Assembly (NCBI RefSeq): GCF_030269925.1
Contig: NC_085118.1
Coordinates: 15,497,001 to 15,561,000 of the forward strand
Direction: 5' to 3'
Source: Bombyx mori
Lineage: Eukaryota; Arthropoda; Insecta; Lepidoptera; Bombycidae
Length of the DNA: 64,000 nucleotides
Positions 34,666 through 44,439 of this stretch are shown here, in pieces (position 1 is the stretch's first letter; every line of letters begins with the position of its first letter). Below the pieces are notes generated by a model that was not told the DNA's origin, did no database searches, and worked only from the letters and a program-made list of their open reading frames with translations. A program made the position numbers and the translations under genes.

Positions 34666-35481
34666 CTAGCTTTTGCCCGCGACTTCGTCCGCGTGGAATA
34701 GTTACTTTGGCATAACGCAAAATTTTACCCGCTTCTTCATTTACGTAGAAAGTGAAAATATTTTGGAATAATAGAATTTAAAGAGTTATTTAAGGTACCA
34801 AAATCACGCTTTTTAACCGACTCCAAAAGAGGAAGTTTTCAATTCGGCCATAAATGTTATCTATGTATGTTCACCGATTTCTCCAGAACGCTTGAACCGA
34901 TTCTGATAATTCTTTTTTTTTTGTGCGAAAGGGTAGACTTCCCGAATGGTCTTGCAAGATCTCATGATTGAATCTTGGAGAAAAATCTATAATTGTCAAA
35001 GTCTATCTTGAAGTGATTTGGGTGTTTCAATGTTGTAATGAATAACGTATTTATTTGGATAGGGATTAATATCATCTTTATAAAAACACCTTCACAAATA
35101 ATGGTTTATTTTAGAACAAATTTGTTTAACATAAAAAACGTTATAGTGAGCCAACCTTAATATATAGACATAATTATGCTGTCGCGCACTTTTTTTTAGA
35201 TCTTTTAAAGGGAAACAATTCTTTCATACATTAATTTAACGAAACTTCAACTGTTTCCGCAGCGCACGCAGTGGAAGCTCTCAAAAGGTATTAAAACCCC
35301 GATTTTGAAACATTCTTTATTGGTGCTCCGCTTGCATTGGTCTTAGCGTGATGTTATATAGCCTATAGCCTTCCTCGATAAATGGGCTAACATTGAAAGA
35401 ATTTTTCAAATCGGACCAGCAGCTCCTGAGATTAGCGTGTTCAAACAAACAAACTCTTCAGCTTTATAATATTAGATTAGA
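34666..35481 (-). mobile_element. Non-autonomous Helitron, 816 bp, both ends present
   Basis: On the minus strand it starts TCTAATCTAATATTATAAAG after A and ends CCACGCGGACGAAGTCGCGG...AAAGCTAG before T, with a GCGGAC/GTCGC hairpin. The interior includes an AACCGACTCCAAAAGAGGAA block common to longer lepidopteran elements. No ORF. Family members lie at 20144 and 51752. Confidence 0.87.
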
Positions 35482-35784
35482 TAGGAGATGCATTTAGTCA
35501 ATAATTGTGAGATGGTCTACAAATTTGAGGTATGTTTGTTCGGTTTTATCAGTCAACATTTTCCAATAGGTCACTTTTAGATTGAAGTATTCATGTGTTG
35601 AGCGATCGAAAGCAGACGAGTTTACAGATCTCCTGAACTAGCTGCAGTCTATCAACAAATACCTTCCGAACCTTGTTGGAGAAGGACTTAATAACTATAA
35701 CTATAACTGGGGACAAAAGACGCATGGTCATCCGGCCCCAAATTAGGATTCTCCGTATTATGGGTATCAGAGACTGATATACAT
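35482..35784. other. Non-coding stretch
   Basis: No gene or element recognised. Confidence 0.45.
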
Positions 35785-35930
35785 ACTTATCATCATCATC
35801 ATCATCATCATCCTTCTGCCACTGTCCCAGTCACCTGGGTTCGGCGCAACATGTTTTCTCCTTCCATACTCCTCTATTATATACCATTTATTCGCTCACT
35901 CCCCTCTTACACGTATCGTCTTTCACTGAC
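35785..35930 (-). mobile_element. RTE-clade LINE tail with (ATC)n
   Basis: Opens with an (ATC)n tract at 35787-35812, which on the minus strand is the (GAT)n tail. It then carries CACCTGGGTTCGGCGCAACA and TTTTCTCCTTCCATACTC, the antisense of the RTE MEGENMLRRTQVT region (compare the plus copy at 34590). Confidence 0.65.
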
Positions 35931-35934
35931 ACAC

Positions 35935-36115
35935 ATACTTAGAAACGTTTAAATATACACATAGAGAAAATAAGAACCTAGACAAAGACAAATACAAACA
36001 TATTCATCAATCGAATGTTTGCCCGATGTGGGAATAGAACTCACGATCCTTTACAGCTGCTACACGCGCAACAATAAGCGGCGCTAATTACTGCACCACC
36101 AAGTCAGCAGCTTAG
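35935..36115 (-). mobile_element. Second tRNA-derived SINE family
   Basis: The minus strand begins GGTGGTGCAGTAATTAGCGC (box A-like), then GTGAGTTCTATTCCCACATC (a mutated box B), and continues into an A-rich body with TTTGTCTTTGTCTAGGTTC. The head differs from Bm1 and from the 32352 SINE. No functional tRNA is implied. Confidence 0.65.
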
Positions 36116-36462
36116 AAAGTGCAGTTGAAGACAGCTTTCAAAGAGGAACAGTAGGTTGCAAATATTATACGTAGAAACCCGTGCTATAGTAGTCCCTGGG
36201 ATGATAAAAGGTTGATCAGAAAATCCATAGTTCACATGGTTGACAAGGATGGCAGTACTCTTATTCATAGGTCCAAGGTGACAAACCTTATCGTTTCACG
36301 GTTACAAATATTACCTCGAATAGCTTTTTAGATTTTATGTCTGTACTCCAGTCTTAAGTTCGAGATCCATGATGCTTTTTCCGTAGACAGAAACTATAAA
36401 GCGCCTGTACGAAAAGTTGGATGTTGTGAAATTTAAAACAATAATAACAGAGCTTTTAATCA

Positions 36463-36545
36463 GGTAGGCAGCGGCTTGGCTGTGCCTCTGTCGTTGCAGA
36501 CGTATATGAGTAGTATTGACTCAATATTGGGCGGGCTGTATGATC
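36463..36545 (+). mobile_element. Decayed LINE-A tail
   Basis: GTAGGCAGCGGCTTGGCTGT followed by a mutated version of the family 3' UTR. Confidence 0.55.
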
Positions 36546-36605
36546 ATATTTATATAACACTAGCCGCCCTCGCTTTGCTTCAGAAACATTATATTTTATC
36601 ATTGA

Positions 36606-36763
36606 CTAGCTGAGTCCCGCGATGTTACCCGCGGTTATTGTCGTACCGCGTTATTTTAGTGTATATAATGTACCGTATATAATAATATATTCATATGGAT
36701 GTAGTAAAAAGGGGTTATTTTAATATTACAAATAGACATTCCAATTTTATTTATATGTATAGA
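36606..36763 (-). mobile_element. Minimal 158-bp non-autonomous Helitron
   Basis: On the minus strand it starts TCTATACATATAAATAAAAT next to a host A and ends CCGCGGGTAACATCGCGGGA...CAGCTAG next to a host T. The CCGCGGG/CGCGG hairpin sits just before the CTAG end. Both host bases (36605 and 36764) restore the AT target dinucleotide. Confidence 0.88.
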
Positions 36764-37598
36764 TTTATTGATGAAACAATTTAATTATGAATTTATAAAA
36801 ACACACGCTTCGATAGCCCTCGAAAAGTTCCTAATACAAACCAATCCATTGAGTCAAGTTAAAAAATGTCCAATGGATTATCTCTCGTCCAACTCTATTC
36901 TTTGTCCCTTGTTATCTTTTCTGTAACCCTTCCGTTTTAGGGATCACGATTCGGAATCTGTTCTCCGTTTGGTTTATAAGGAAATAAAATAAAGAACATC
37001 CCAAAGTAACATCGGCGTAAGTACAAGTCTCTTTGTTTTGTGTAATGTTGGCTACACGTTTATTGTTTTGATTCTTTCATGTTGTCACTTTTAAAAATAC
37101 GTAGGTAACATCTTCCACCGAGCGAATATTATAAGTCGATAGATGGATCAAATGTTGTTGTTGAATGAGTGAGACCTTTTATCACTTAGTATCTACATTT
37201 CATAATGTCATTACCACGATTCAGGTTTTTTCCTAATTTACTTCTATTTTATAATAGGGAACGCGATACATCCATTTGCTTGATATTGTGAACAAAAACT
37301 ACAGTATTTAGTCGATAGGAGTGGTTTTAAAATATAAAAGCAGCTAAGATTTTACAAAGTATTTAAGTATTGCTTAGCGATAGTTGTAATGGAGATAAAT
37401 CTTCTATGAATTGAGACATGTGAAAAAAAGTAATAAAAATCCCTATTAGTAAAAAAAACCATTGCTTTGGATTATTTTATTCCATAGTGGACAGTCTAAC
37501 GTCTAAATTGTAATTCACGACTGCCTCGCTGCAAAAACTAACAAAAGTACACGTATATTTACAAAAGGCCCTATCACCAATAAATTCTGTTTGTTAGT
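36764..37598. other. AT-rich non-coding stretch
   Basis: No gene or element recognised. Confidence 0.5.
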
Positions 37599-37612
37599 AT
37601 AGTAACCAAACC
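37599..37612. repeat. Left target-site duplication of R1-clade insertion
   Basis: ATAGTAACCAAACC, repeated exactly at 38846-38859. Confidence 0.9.
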
Positions 37613-38845
37613 CAATGGCCCTATACGGGGCGCCCGTGTGGGGCCAGTCCCTGGCCGTGGGGGTAGCGAAGCTGCTGCAACGGCCGCAACGCACCATCGC
37701 GGTCAGGGTCATCCGTGGTTATCGCACCATCTCTTTCGAGGCGGCGTGTGTACTGGCTGGGACGCCGCCTTGGGTCCTGGAAGCGGAGGCGCTCGCTGCT
37801 GACTATCAGTGGCGGGCTGACCTTCGTGCCCGGGGCGTGGCACGTCCCAGCCCCAGTGTGGTCAGAGCGCGGAGGGCCCAATCTCGGCGGTCCGTGCTGG
37901 AGTCATGGTCCAGACGGCTGGCCGATCCTTCGGCTGGTCGTAGGACCGTCGAGGCTATTCGCCCGGTTCTTGTGAATTGGGTGAATCGTGACAGAGGACG
38001 CCTCACTTTCCGGCTCACGCAGGTGCTCACTGGGCATGGTTGCTTCGATGAGTTCCTGCACCGGATCGGAGCCGAGCCGACGGCAGAGTGCCACCATTGT
38101 GGTTGCGACTTGGACACGGCAGAGCATACGCTCGTCGCCTGCCCCGAATGGGAGGGGTGGCGCCGTGTCCTCGTCGCAAAAATAGGAACCGACTTGTCGT
38201 TGCCGAGTGTTGTGGCATCGATGCTCGGCGACGACGAGTCGTGGAAGGCGATGCTCGACTTCTGCGAGTGCACCATCTCGCAGAAGGAGGCGGCGGGGCG
38301 CGTGAGAGATGCACAATCCCGCCACCGTCGAGCGGGGGCCAGGGAGGCGGATCTCGCCCAAGCCCTGGCCCTCTAAGTGTTTCGGGTCCCCTTCATATGT
38401 CGGTCTGGGGACCGGCGAAGGGTGCCTAAGAAGACGACGTGCAAGCTGCTTTGCACGCGTTTTACGTAAGAGCATCCGGGTGATGGAAGGCCGGCTATCC
38501 TCGACCCACGCTGGTTCTGACCCAGCGGGGTATTCCGTAGGATAACCCATTCTAACTGGCGCCATCTAGGCGGGCTCCGGATAGCCTGCCGACTGAGAGG
38601 GCTGGTGGTCGTGGCGCCGACGACCGCTGGTCCGGCGTCCCGAGGGGGAGGGTGATGGGAGAGATGTGCTCCGCACTAAACGCTTCACTTTCCCCCCTTT
38701 GCCTTTTCATGGGTTCTGTCTCATGCGAGGTTCGGACGCGGGTTGTTGAGCGACAGGAGGTTTTAGTCAGTTCGACTCCGACATGCCCCGCCCTCCATCC
38801 CCAGGGGAGGGCGGAAGTCCGGCGATTTCCTCCTGACCAAAAAAA
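37613..38845 (+). mobile_element. Young 5'-truncated R1-clade non-LTR retrotransposon
   Basis: A GC-rich 1.2-kb insert in AT-rich DNA. It begins inside ORF2, carries an undamaged frame to its stop at 38374-38376, has a 470-bp GC-rich 3' UTR, and ends with ACC plus poly(A). Exact 14-bp direct repeats flank it. Insertion by target-primed reverse transcription explains the 5' truncation and the tail. It is not in an rDNA or (TTAGG)n context, unlike the site-specific R1, TRAS and SART elements of the clade. Confidence 0.92.
37615..38376 (+). pseudogene. C-terminal 253 residues of R1-clade ORF2 protein
   Basis: R1-clade ORF2 encodes an endonuclease plus reverse transcriptase of about 1000 residues; this copy keeps only the end. 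It opens with LYGAPVWGQSL (residues 3-13), the stretch after the polymerase domain, followed by the conserved RVIRGYRTISFEAACVLAG region (31-49). Then comes RLTQVLTGHGCFDEFLHRIG (133-152) and a C-X2-C-X8-H-X4-C zinc-binding motif with Cys159, Cys162, His171 and Cys176. The tail is SQKEAAGRVRDAQ. The Met at position 1 is an internal codon exposed by truncation, not a true start. Endonuclease and polymerase are absent, so the protein cannot mobilise itself. The unbroken frame with perfect flanking duplications points to a recent insertion. High G+C here is a property of the element. Confidence 0.88.
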
Positions 38846-38859
38846 ATAGTAACCAAACC
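38846..38859. repeat. Right target-site duplication of R1-clade insertion
   Basis: ATAGTAACCAAACC directly after the poly(A) tail, identical to 37599-37612. Confidence 0.9.
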
Positions 38860-38959
38860 GGTTCGTTTATATGTCTTATTTTTTGTAATTTAATTCCTAT
38901 AAAAAGTAAATCCGTAATGCGAATAACGATGTCTAATGTTACTTAGAGTTGACATTCTG

Positions 38960-39110
38960 CAGTCTTTGCTAAAGAGGCAGTGCGTTGAATAATGTGTCCT
39001 CCTCCTTGCGTCGATAATCCTCAGTGCTGAGGGTCGTGGCCTGCTCTTGCAACTTTCTCCTGTGTTATCCTGCGCCATTCCTGCCTATCCTCGGCTGTGT
39101 GGATAGCAAC
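38960..39110 (-). mobile_element. RTE-like LINE C-terminus relic
   Basis: Minus-strand translation EDRQEWRRITQEKVARAGHD followed by PQH and a stop. EDRxxWRR...DP is the closing motif of several RTE-type ORFs. Boundaries uncertain. Confidence 0.5.
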
Positions 39111-39156
39111 GTGGACTGTTTGTTTTTCCTACCTAAGCATATTGTCTAAAGAGGCT

Positions 39157-39322
39157 ATATCAGCGGAACCTTAACTAGTAGGTGAGCTCACGGGGCTCAA
39201 ACCTGACGACGTTGCTAACACGAACCCTAGCAAGAGTCGTGCTTCGCAGAATCTACCACCGGATTGGAAACGCGACCCACTGAGAAGATCCGGCGCGAAA
39301 CTCAATGGGCTGTGTCTGAGGG
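39157..39322 (-). mobile_element. Jockey-type LINE 3' UTR fragment
   Basis: GTGAGCTCACGGGGCTCAAA, GCTTCGCAGAATCTACCACC and CCACTGAGAAGATCCGGCGC are the reverse complement of the 3' UTR at 16100-16230. Confidence 0.75.
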
Positions 39323-39835
39323 TGACTGAAGTATTGAGAGTGGAGCGTATCTGGTCTGATTAGCGCATTGGACTTCTGCCTCTGGGCCTTCTTCCGCATA
39401 CCTTGCCTGTTACCAGCAGCTTTTCCAGATTGTCACCTCTCTCTAATGTTTAATAATATTTTACACTAAACATACCATAACGGGTCAAATGTCCCATTTT
39501 GGACTTTTTCATTGAAAATTTATAGTATTATCGTATTGCTTTTGCACATTTGACTTCATGACTTCTTCTTACCAATTAATCTATAGTTATGTACGTAGAT
39601 TAATTGCTAAGTTTAGGAATATTATGTTCTTTTTTTAATAATATAATAAATTGAGGCTGTTAATTAAATATATTTTTTTATTGCTAAGTAGTCTACAGTA
39701 TACATTTAATAGGTATTATTTTAGGCTTTATTTTGTTTATTTTTAGTAATACTTGTCGTACACCGCTATCTACCCGCTGTGGTAGAAACAGGTACCAGCA
39801 ATTGTTGGTATGATTAGTGTTAAGTAGGTACTCAC
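39323..39835 (-). other. Start of the 3'-side intron after the CELF/Bruno exon
   Basis: The donor GTGAGTACCT lies at 39835 downward. No branch, exon or repeat is recognised in this AT-rich piece. The intron continues to at least position 1 of the window, because no following RRM2 exon was found. Confidence 0.6.
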
Positions 39836-39915
39836 CGGCATAGTCTGGCTGCCGTGGAGACTCGTGATGGCTGCCTGCGCCTCCTGGTGCGAGCTGAACT
39901 TGACAAACGCGCACC
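39836..39915 (-). CDS. 80-nt exon of a CELF/Bruno-family RNA-binding protein (RRM2), bruno-3/CELF3-6-like
   Basis: CELF/Bruno proteins bind GU-rich RNA and control splicing, translation and mRNA decay. On the minus strand the exon follows acceptor TTTTCCCCTTTGTTCTCAG and ends before donor GTGAGT. It starts with two bases of a split Gly codon (GG), then encodes [20 protein letters not shown] followed by GSQTMP. GCAFVKF is the RNP1 strand of the second [17 protein letters not shown] is near-identical to the helix-2/strand-4 region of CELF4-type and Drosophila Bruno-3 proteins as I remember them; CELF1/2-type proteins differ at the SQTMP part. 80 nt matches the size I recall for the matching vertebrate CELF exon. 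Being a non-multiple of three, skipping it would shift the frame. Codons are GC-rich, unlike the flanks. No other exon of the gene was found, so both flanking introns are very long. The orthology call (bru-3) is inference. Confidence 0.88.
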
Positions 39916-39970
39916 CTGAGAACAAAGGGGAAAATAGTTAATAAAGCTATTGCTACAGTAGAGTAGTTAT

Positions 39971-40202
39971 TATAATTTGCGTAGTTACTGATGGTAGGAC
40001 CTCTTGTGAGTCCGCACGGGTAGATACCACCACCCTGCCTATTTCGGTCGTAAAGCAGTAATACGTTTCGGTTTGAAGGGTGGGGCAGTCGTAAAATCTG
40101 AGACCTTAGAAGTTTAGAACTTATGTCTCGAGCTGGGTGTCTATGGGCTCCAGTAACTACTTAACATCAGGTCGGCTGTGAGCTCGTTCACACATCTAAG
40201 CA
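39971..40202 (+). mobile_element. Bm1-type SINE, partly deleted
   Basis: TATAATTTGCGTAGTTACTG, GTAGGACCTCTTGTGAGTCC and GTTTCGGTTTGAAGGGTGGG, then an internal deletion before GGGCTCCAGTAACTACTTAA. Lies only 55 bp upstream (in gene sense) of the CELF exon acceptor. Confidence 0.85.
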
Positions 40203-40515
40203 GCCTACCGCAAAACCTTCGCGTTCAATTTGACTTAAATATTAAACTAATGTCAATAGTAAAAGAAACTAATTTCAAACGAAGCCCATTGAATCGGCTC
40301 ACAGTTAACAATCGCCAGTTTAAAGTAGAAGCTTAAAAAAAAAATCGTCTAAAAATCAAAGACGTCATCTAATCCCAAACTAATATTTCCTGTAGGTTAT
40401 ATATGAGAACCTATAAATGAGAGAATACGTATTTTTAAGCAAACATATGATTTAGTTTGATGAATGTTCGTCTGAAGGCACGAACCCACTATCCTCGGTC
40501 TAAAAGTCCTGACAT

Positions 40516-40736
40516 TGAAGTCGTCGTGGCCTAAAGGATAAGACGTCCGGTGCATTCGTATGTAGCGATGCACCGGTGTTCGAATCCCGCAGGCGGGTAC
40601 CAATTTTTCTAATGAAATACGTACTCAACAAATGTTCACGATTGTCTTCCACGGTGAAGGAATAACATCGTGTAATAAAAATCAAACCCGCAAAATTATA
40701 AATTGCGTTATTACTGACGGTAGGACCTCTTGTGAG
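40516..40736 (+). mobile_element. Bm1-type SINE, head and middle only (3'-truncated)
   Basis: GAAGTCGTCGTGGCCTAAAG (box A), GGTGTTCGAATCCCGCAGG (box B), CACGATTGTCTTCCACGGTG, ending abruptly at GTAGGACCTCTTGTGAG. Losing the 3' end instead of the 5' end is unusual for a retroposed SINE and suggests a later deletion. Confidence 0.88.
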
Positions 40737-41394
40737 AACAAACTCGTGCATGCTTACAATGTAAGTACTTTACCACCAGGAAACGTTGCTTGGCGATCTC
40801 AGAATGCTAATATGGCGCTCAGATAATACGGTTACTCACTGGTGAATCCCTTAGTCGTCTTTTACGACACGGGAACAGATGGGATGATGATGTTTTAGGC
40901 TGACACCACAAAGCCAACATTGTGAAAAAAAAAACTGAAGTTCAGTATTTGTCATAAAACATTTACATATTTTTACGTTAAAGTAAATCAATAGAGCAAC
41001 TAGAATCTTATGCACAATGTCTGTAGCTTTAGCACGATTAAAATGTTTAATACTTTATTTTATGTTGATATTCATAGCGATGTAAATTTCTTATTCATTG
41101 TAAAATATTTTAAATGTAGGAGATTCTGAAAAAAAAGATAACATTGACTCGTTAGCGTGGAATGCCTTTCAAGTGTAATCAAACAGTTATAAACTATCGC
41201 AGAACACAGAAAATATATTTGTAAAATAGAAAAACGATGCCATAATACCTCTTGACTTAGAAAAATCTGTTAACTTATTAAAATATTAAAAATACATGTG
41301 ACATACCTCAACAGCAATATTATTTTAAATAATATACTAACTATATATTATATTAACTACATCAGAAAGTGAGAAAGTAGCCCCGGTAATTAAC
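40737..41394. other. AT-rich non-coding stretch
   Basis: No gene or element recognised. Confidence 0.5.
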
Positions 41395-41650
41395 AAAATA
41401 AAGGGCGGACGGTTAGCGTGGTATGGACATGTGATGTGTAGAGAGAAGATGCATGTGACTAAGGAGATGTATGGAAACGGTAGTGCAAGGTAGAGGGGGA
41501 AGAGGTCGTCCGAAGAAGACATGGATGGAGTGTGTGAACGACGATATGAGGGAGAGAGGAGTGAGTGTTGAGATGACGGCTGATAGAAGAGAATGGAAGA
41601 GAAAACTTAGCTCTGCTGACCCTACCTAGTAGGATAAGGTGAAGAAAAAT
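41395..41650 (+). mobile_element. RTE-clade LINE C-terminus relic
   Basis: Translation: LAWYGHVMCREKMHVTKEMY, then RGRGRPKKTWMECVNDDMRE, EMTADRREWKRKLSSADPT and a stop. One in-frame stop (TAG near 41492). Better preserved than the 34402 copy and clearly the same clade. Confidence 0.82.
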
Positions 41651-42036
41651 AAGAAAATACTAATTGAATGTCAAAATAAATTCTTACAATCAAATCGAAT
41701 CGCAGAACAATCTTAGAAACAAATATGCTAATCTTTATAAACGAATTTATATAAACTTACTTGAAATCGAAATCAATCTCAATCAAAAACTGAAAATTCG
41801 AAAGGCAAAAGAAAAATAAGAGCAATAAAAAGGGAAGTCTTAAATAAGGCAGCGGGATTATCGTTCAATTTTTCAATAAGAAACTGTCAGTAGGCGGCGG
41901 TTAGCTCGGCTCGTATCAATCTTGGTTCCCGCAGGTGAACGCGAGCCAAACGGGAGCAGATTACAAAGATTATAAAGAAAACAGACTGGAATATCTTTAT
42001 TAATGTAGTCGGAGTGTTAAATTTTTAGTTATTTCC

Positions 42037-42233
42037 CTGCTTATTTCTGCCGTGAAGCAGTAATGCGTTTCGGTTTGAAGGGTGGGGTAGCCGTTGTAAC
42101 TATATTGAGACTTTAGAACTTGTATCTCAAGGTGGGTGGCGCGTCTACGTTGTAGATGTCTATGGGCTCCAGTAACCACTTAACATCAGGTGGGCTGTGA
42201 GCTCGTCCACGCATCTAAGCAATAAAAAAAAAA
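42037..42233 (+). mobile_element. Bm1-type SINE, 5'-truncated (first of a cluster of three)
   Basis: CTTATTTCTGCCGTGAAGCA through GGCAGCCGTTGTAACTATA-like sequence to CATCTAAGCAATAAAAAAA. Confidence 0.9.
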
Positions 42234-42309
42234 TTATCAAAATAATTTACGACCTTAAATCGGCTTTCATGACAATTTTCTTTAAAGGTTGGTGGGTAGC
42301 CGTTATAAT

Positions 42310-42695
42310 AAAAACTTTATTGCTTAGTGGTGAATGGAGCCCATAGACATCCACAACGCAAATGCGCCACCCTTGAGATATAAGTTCTAAGATCTCAAGT
42401 ATAGTTACAACGGCTGCCCCACCCTTCAAGCCGAAACGCATTACTGCTTCACGGCAGAAATAGGCAGGGTGGTGGTACCTACCCGCGCTGACTCACAAGA
42501 GGTCCTACCACCAGTAATTACGCAAATTATAACTTTGCGGGTTTGATTTTTATTTAATCACCGTGGAAGTCAATCGTGAACATTTGTTGAGTACGTATTT
42601 CATTAGGAAAATTATTCCCCGCCTGTGGGATTCGAACACCGGTGCATCGCTCAACACGAATGCACCGTACGTCTTATCCTTTAGACCACGACGAA
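42310..42695 (-). mobile_element. Bm1-type SINE with head, internally deleted
   Basis: Minus-strand copy with both the A-rich end and the tRNA-related head (GGTGTTCGAATCCCACAGG and CGTCGTGGTCTAAAGGATAA). Lacks the segment GGACGAGCTCACAGCCCACC near its 3' end and part of the middle block. Confidence 0.9.
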
Positions 42696-42811
42696 GGTGT
42701 CTGTCTCAAGGTGGGTGGCAGTATACGTTGCTGAGGTCTATGGGCTCCGATATGCGCTTAACAGCCAGGTGAGTAATGAGCTCGTCCAGACATACAAGCA
42801 ATAAAAAAAAC
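42696..42811 (+). mobile_element. Bm1-type SINE 3' fragment
   Basis: CTGTCTCAAGGTGGGTGGCA through GGGCTCCGATATGCGCTTAA to poly(A). Starts exactly where the head of the opposing copy ends. Confidence 0.85.
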
Positions 42812-43475
42812 ATTAAGTAGGTTTATTAATCTTCTCACATCTTGAGATCAACTACTTAAATACGTTTTACAGAAATCGTGCCTATTCTTGTATAATTTTT
42901 AAAAGTAGTTATAACAAATCTATTCACAGTTCTTAATAGTTAAAACGGTTAGGAGTATCAGTGTTACGAAGCAATTAGACAGCGGCGGTTGGTCAATCTC
43001 TAATACAACAAGCTTTTGATTAATTTCGAAGCGTCATTTGAGTTTTATATCTACGAACTCCAGGAATACCAGGTGGGTTGTGATACCGTGCTGTGACCGC
43101 CTGCATGAATCAAACGTTCCTTGTCTTCTCAGAGACAAAACAATGTAGGTATAACGAGATTTAAATAACAAAACGAAGCGGTAAGATGAAGCGGGCCCGC
43201 GTCAGGTCTGCTTAATGACAACTGATGGAGGCTTATGAGGAAGGAATTACGAGGAGCCGCCAACTCCGTTTCACGCCTAAATCAGTTAGGAGGTTCATCT
43301 CTCACGTACATCGTAGGAGACGGAGCGTTTCTGAACATCTTGCTATGTGGCGTATGGCATATATCCGCATACGTAAATTATCATAAACTATACGGTGATT
43401 TACAATCTAAATTATGCCACTTAATATTATGTCACTTAATTATAAATTAAATAGTTTAAGTTATTTTCAATGTTA
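42812..43475. other. Non-coding stretch with Bm1 scrap
   Basis: CTCCAGGAATACCAGGTGGG near 43058 is a Bm1 3' stub. A 71-codon frame at 43235-43450 has no recognised motif. Confidence 0.4.
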
Positions 43476-43690
43476 AATTTTTTTTATTGCCCTTGTAGGA
43501 AGACGAGCATACGGCACGCCTGATGATGAGTGGTTACCGTCGCCCATGGACTTCAGCAATGCAAGGGGCAGAGCCAAGCCGCAGCCTACCGCTTAATACT
43601 CTCCACAAGCCTCGTTTGAAGAAGGACATGTCATAGCGCTCGGGAAACACCGTGGAGGGGAGCTCATTCCAAAGCCGGATGGTGCGTGCC
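43476..43690 (-). mobile_element. LINE-A 3' end
   Basis: AGACGAGCATACGGCACGCC, CATGGACTTCAGCAATGCAA, CCTCGTTTGAAGAAGGACAT and TCCAAAGCCGGATGGTGCGT. Good preservation. Confidence 0.87.
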
Positions 43691-44439
43691 GGATGTTTGT
43701 GATGTGGTTATGCTTTTTTAAATAAATAAATCAGTGAAATTGAGCTAAGCTTGTTATTAACACAATAAATCGGGTATCATGGTTTACACGTATGTATTAC
43801 GTAAAGTTCTATTATTTCTTAATTCTAAATTGAGATTTCGGAAATGTTTTTAATTTGTATATTTATTTAATTAGTCTGCAATTAAACACTGTGTTTTATT
43901 TTACTTTGGTAATTACTATTTTATTCACACAGTTTTCATAGCAAGTAGACAGAATATAATAATGACAGATTTTATAGGTACGTAGCTTTTATCAGTAAAA
44001 ATAAAGTTGTAAAGCAAGGGTCAAGCAAGCCAATAAAGGTCTAATTTAAAAAAAAAAACACCGCTTATTGATGTTTCTAAAAGAAATATCGTCTATGAGA
44101 ATAAAGAAAAAAGAGGTAGCGCGTACAAACATTACGTCAAACAAATTGTAAAACACGGCCCACAGTTAATAACAACCAATTAATTTAAGACAGAATGAAA
44201 CACACATTATCGAGAATGTCATATACTAAACATATATACATCGTTCATTCGCTTGAAATGTTTTCAAATATATGAAGCGTCTCCAGCAAATGGCTCAGAG
44301 ATCAAAGTGTGTTTTTACAGTCGAGCTGTTTCTAGTTCTGTATCGATTGATTATACATTCTAATAACAAGTCGGTCGTTTTAAGACCTCGCCATCAAAGC
44401 TTTGATACTGGTCGACCGACTCCGGAGTAATCGAATGTA
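43691..44439. other. AT-rich non-coding stretch
   Basis: No gene or element recognised. Confidence 0.5.

Noticed and set aside
36020..36115. Possible tRNA gene on the minus strand
   Set aside because: Mutated B box and A-rich body; fits a tRNA-derived SINE.
37806..38565. Several long minus-strand and alternate-frame ORFs over the R1-clade insert
   Set aside because: Shadows caused by the high G+C of the true plus-strand ORF2 tail.
39693..39914. 73-codon minus-strand ORF overlapping the CELF exon
   Set aside because: Wrong reading frame; it runs through the splice donor into the intron.
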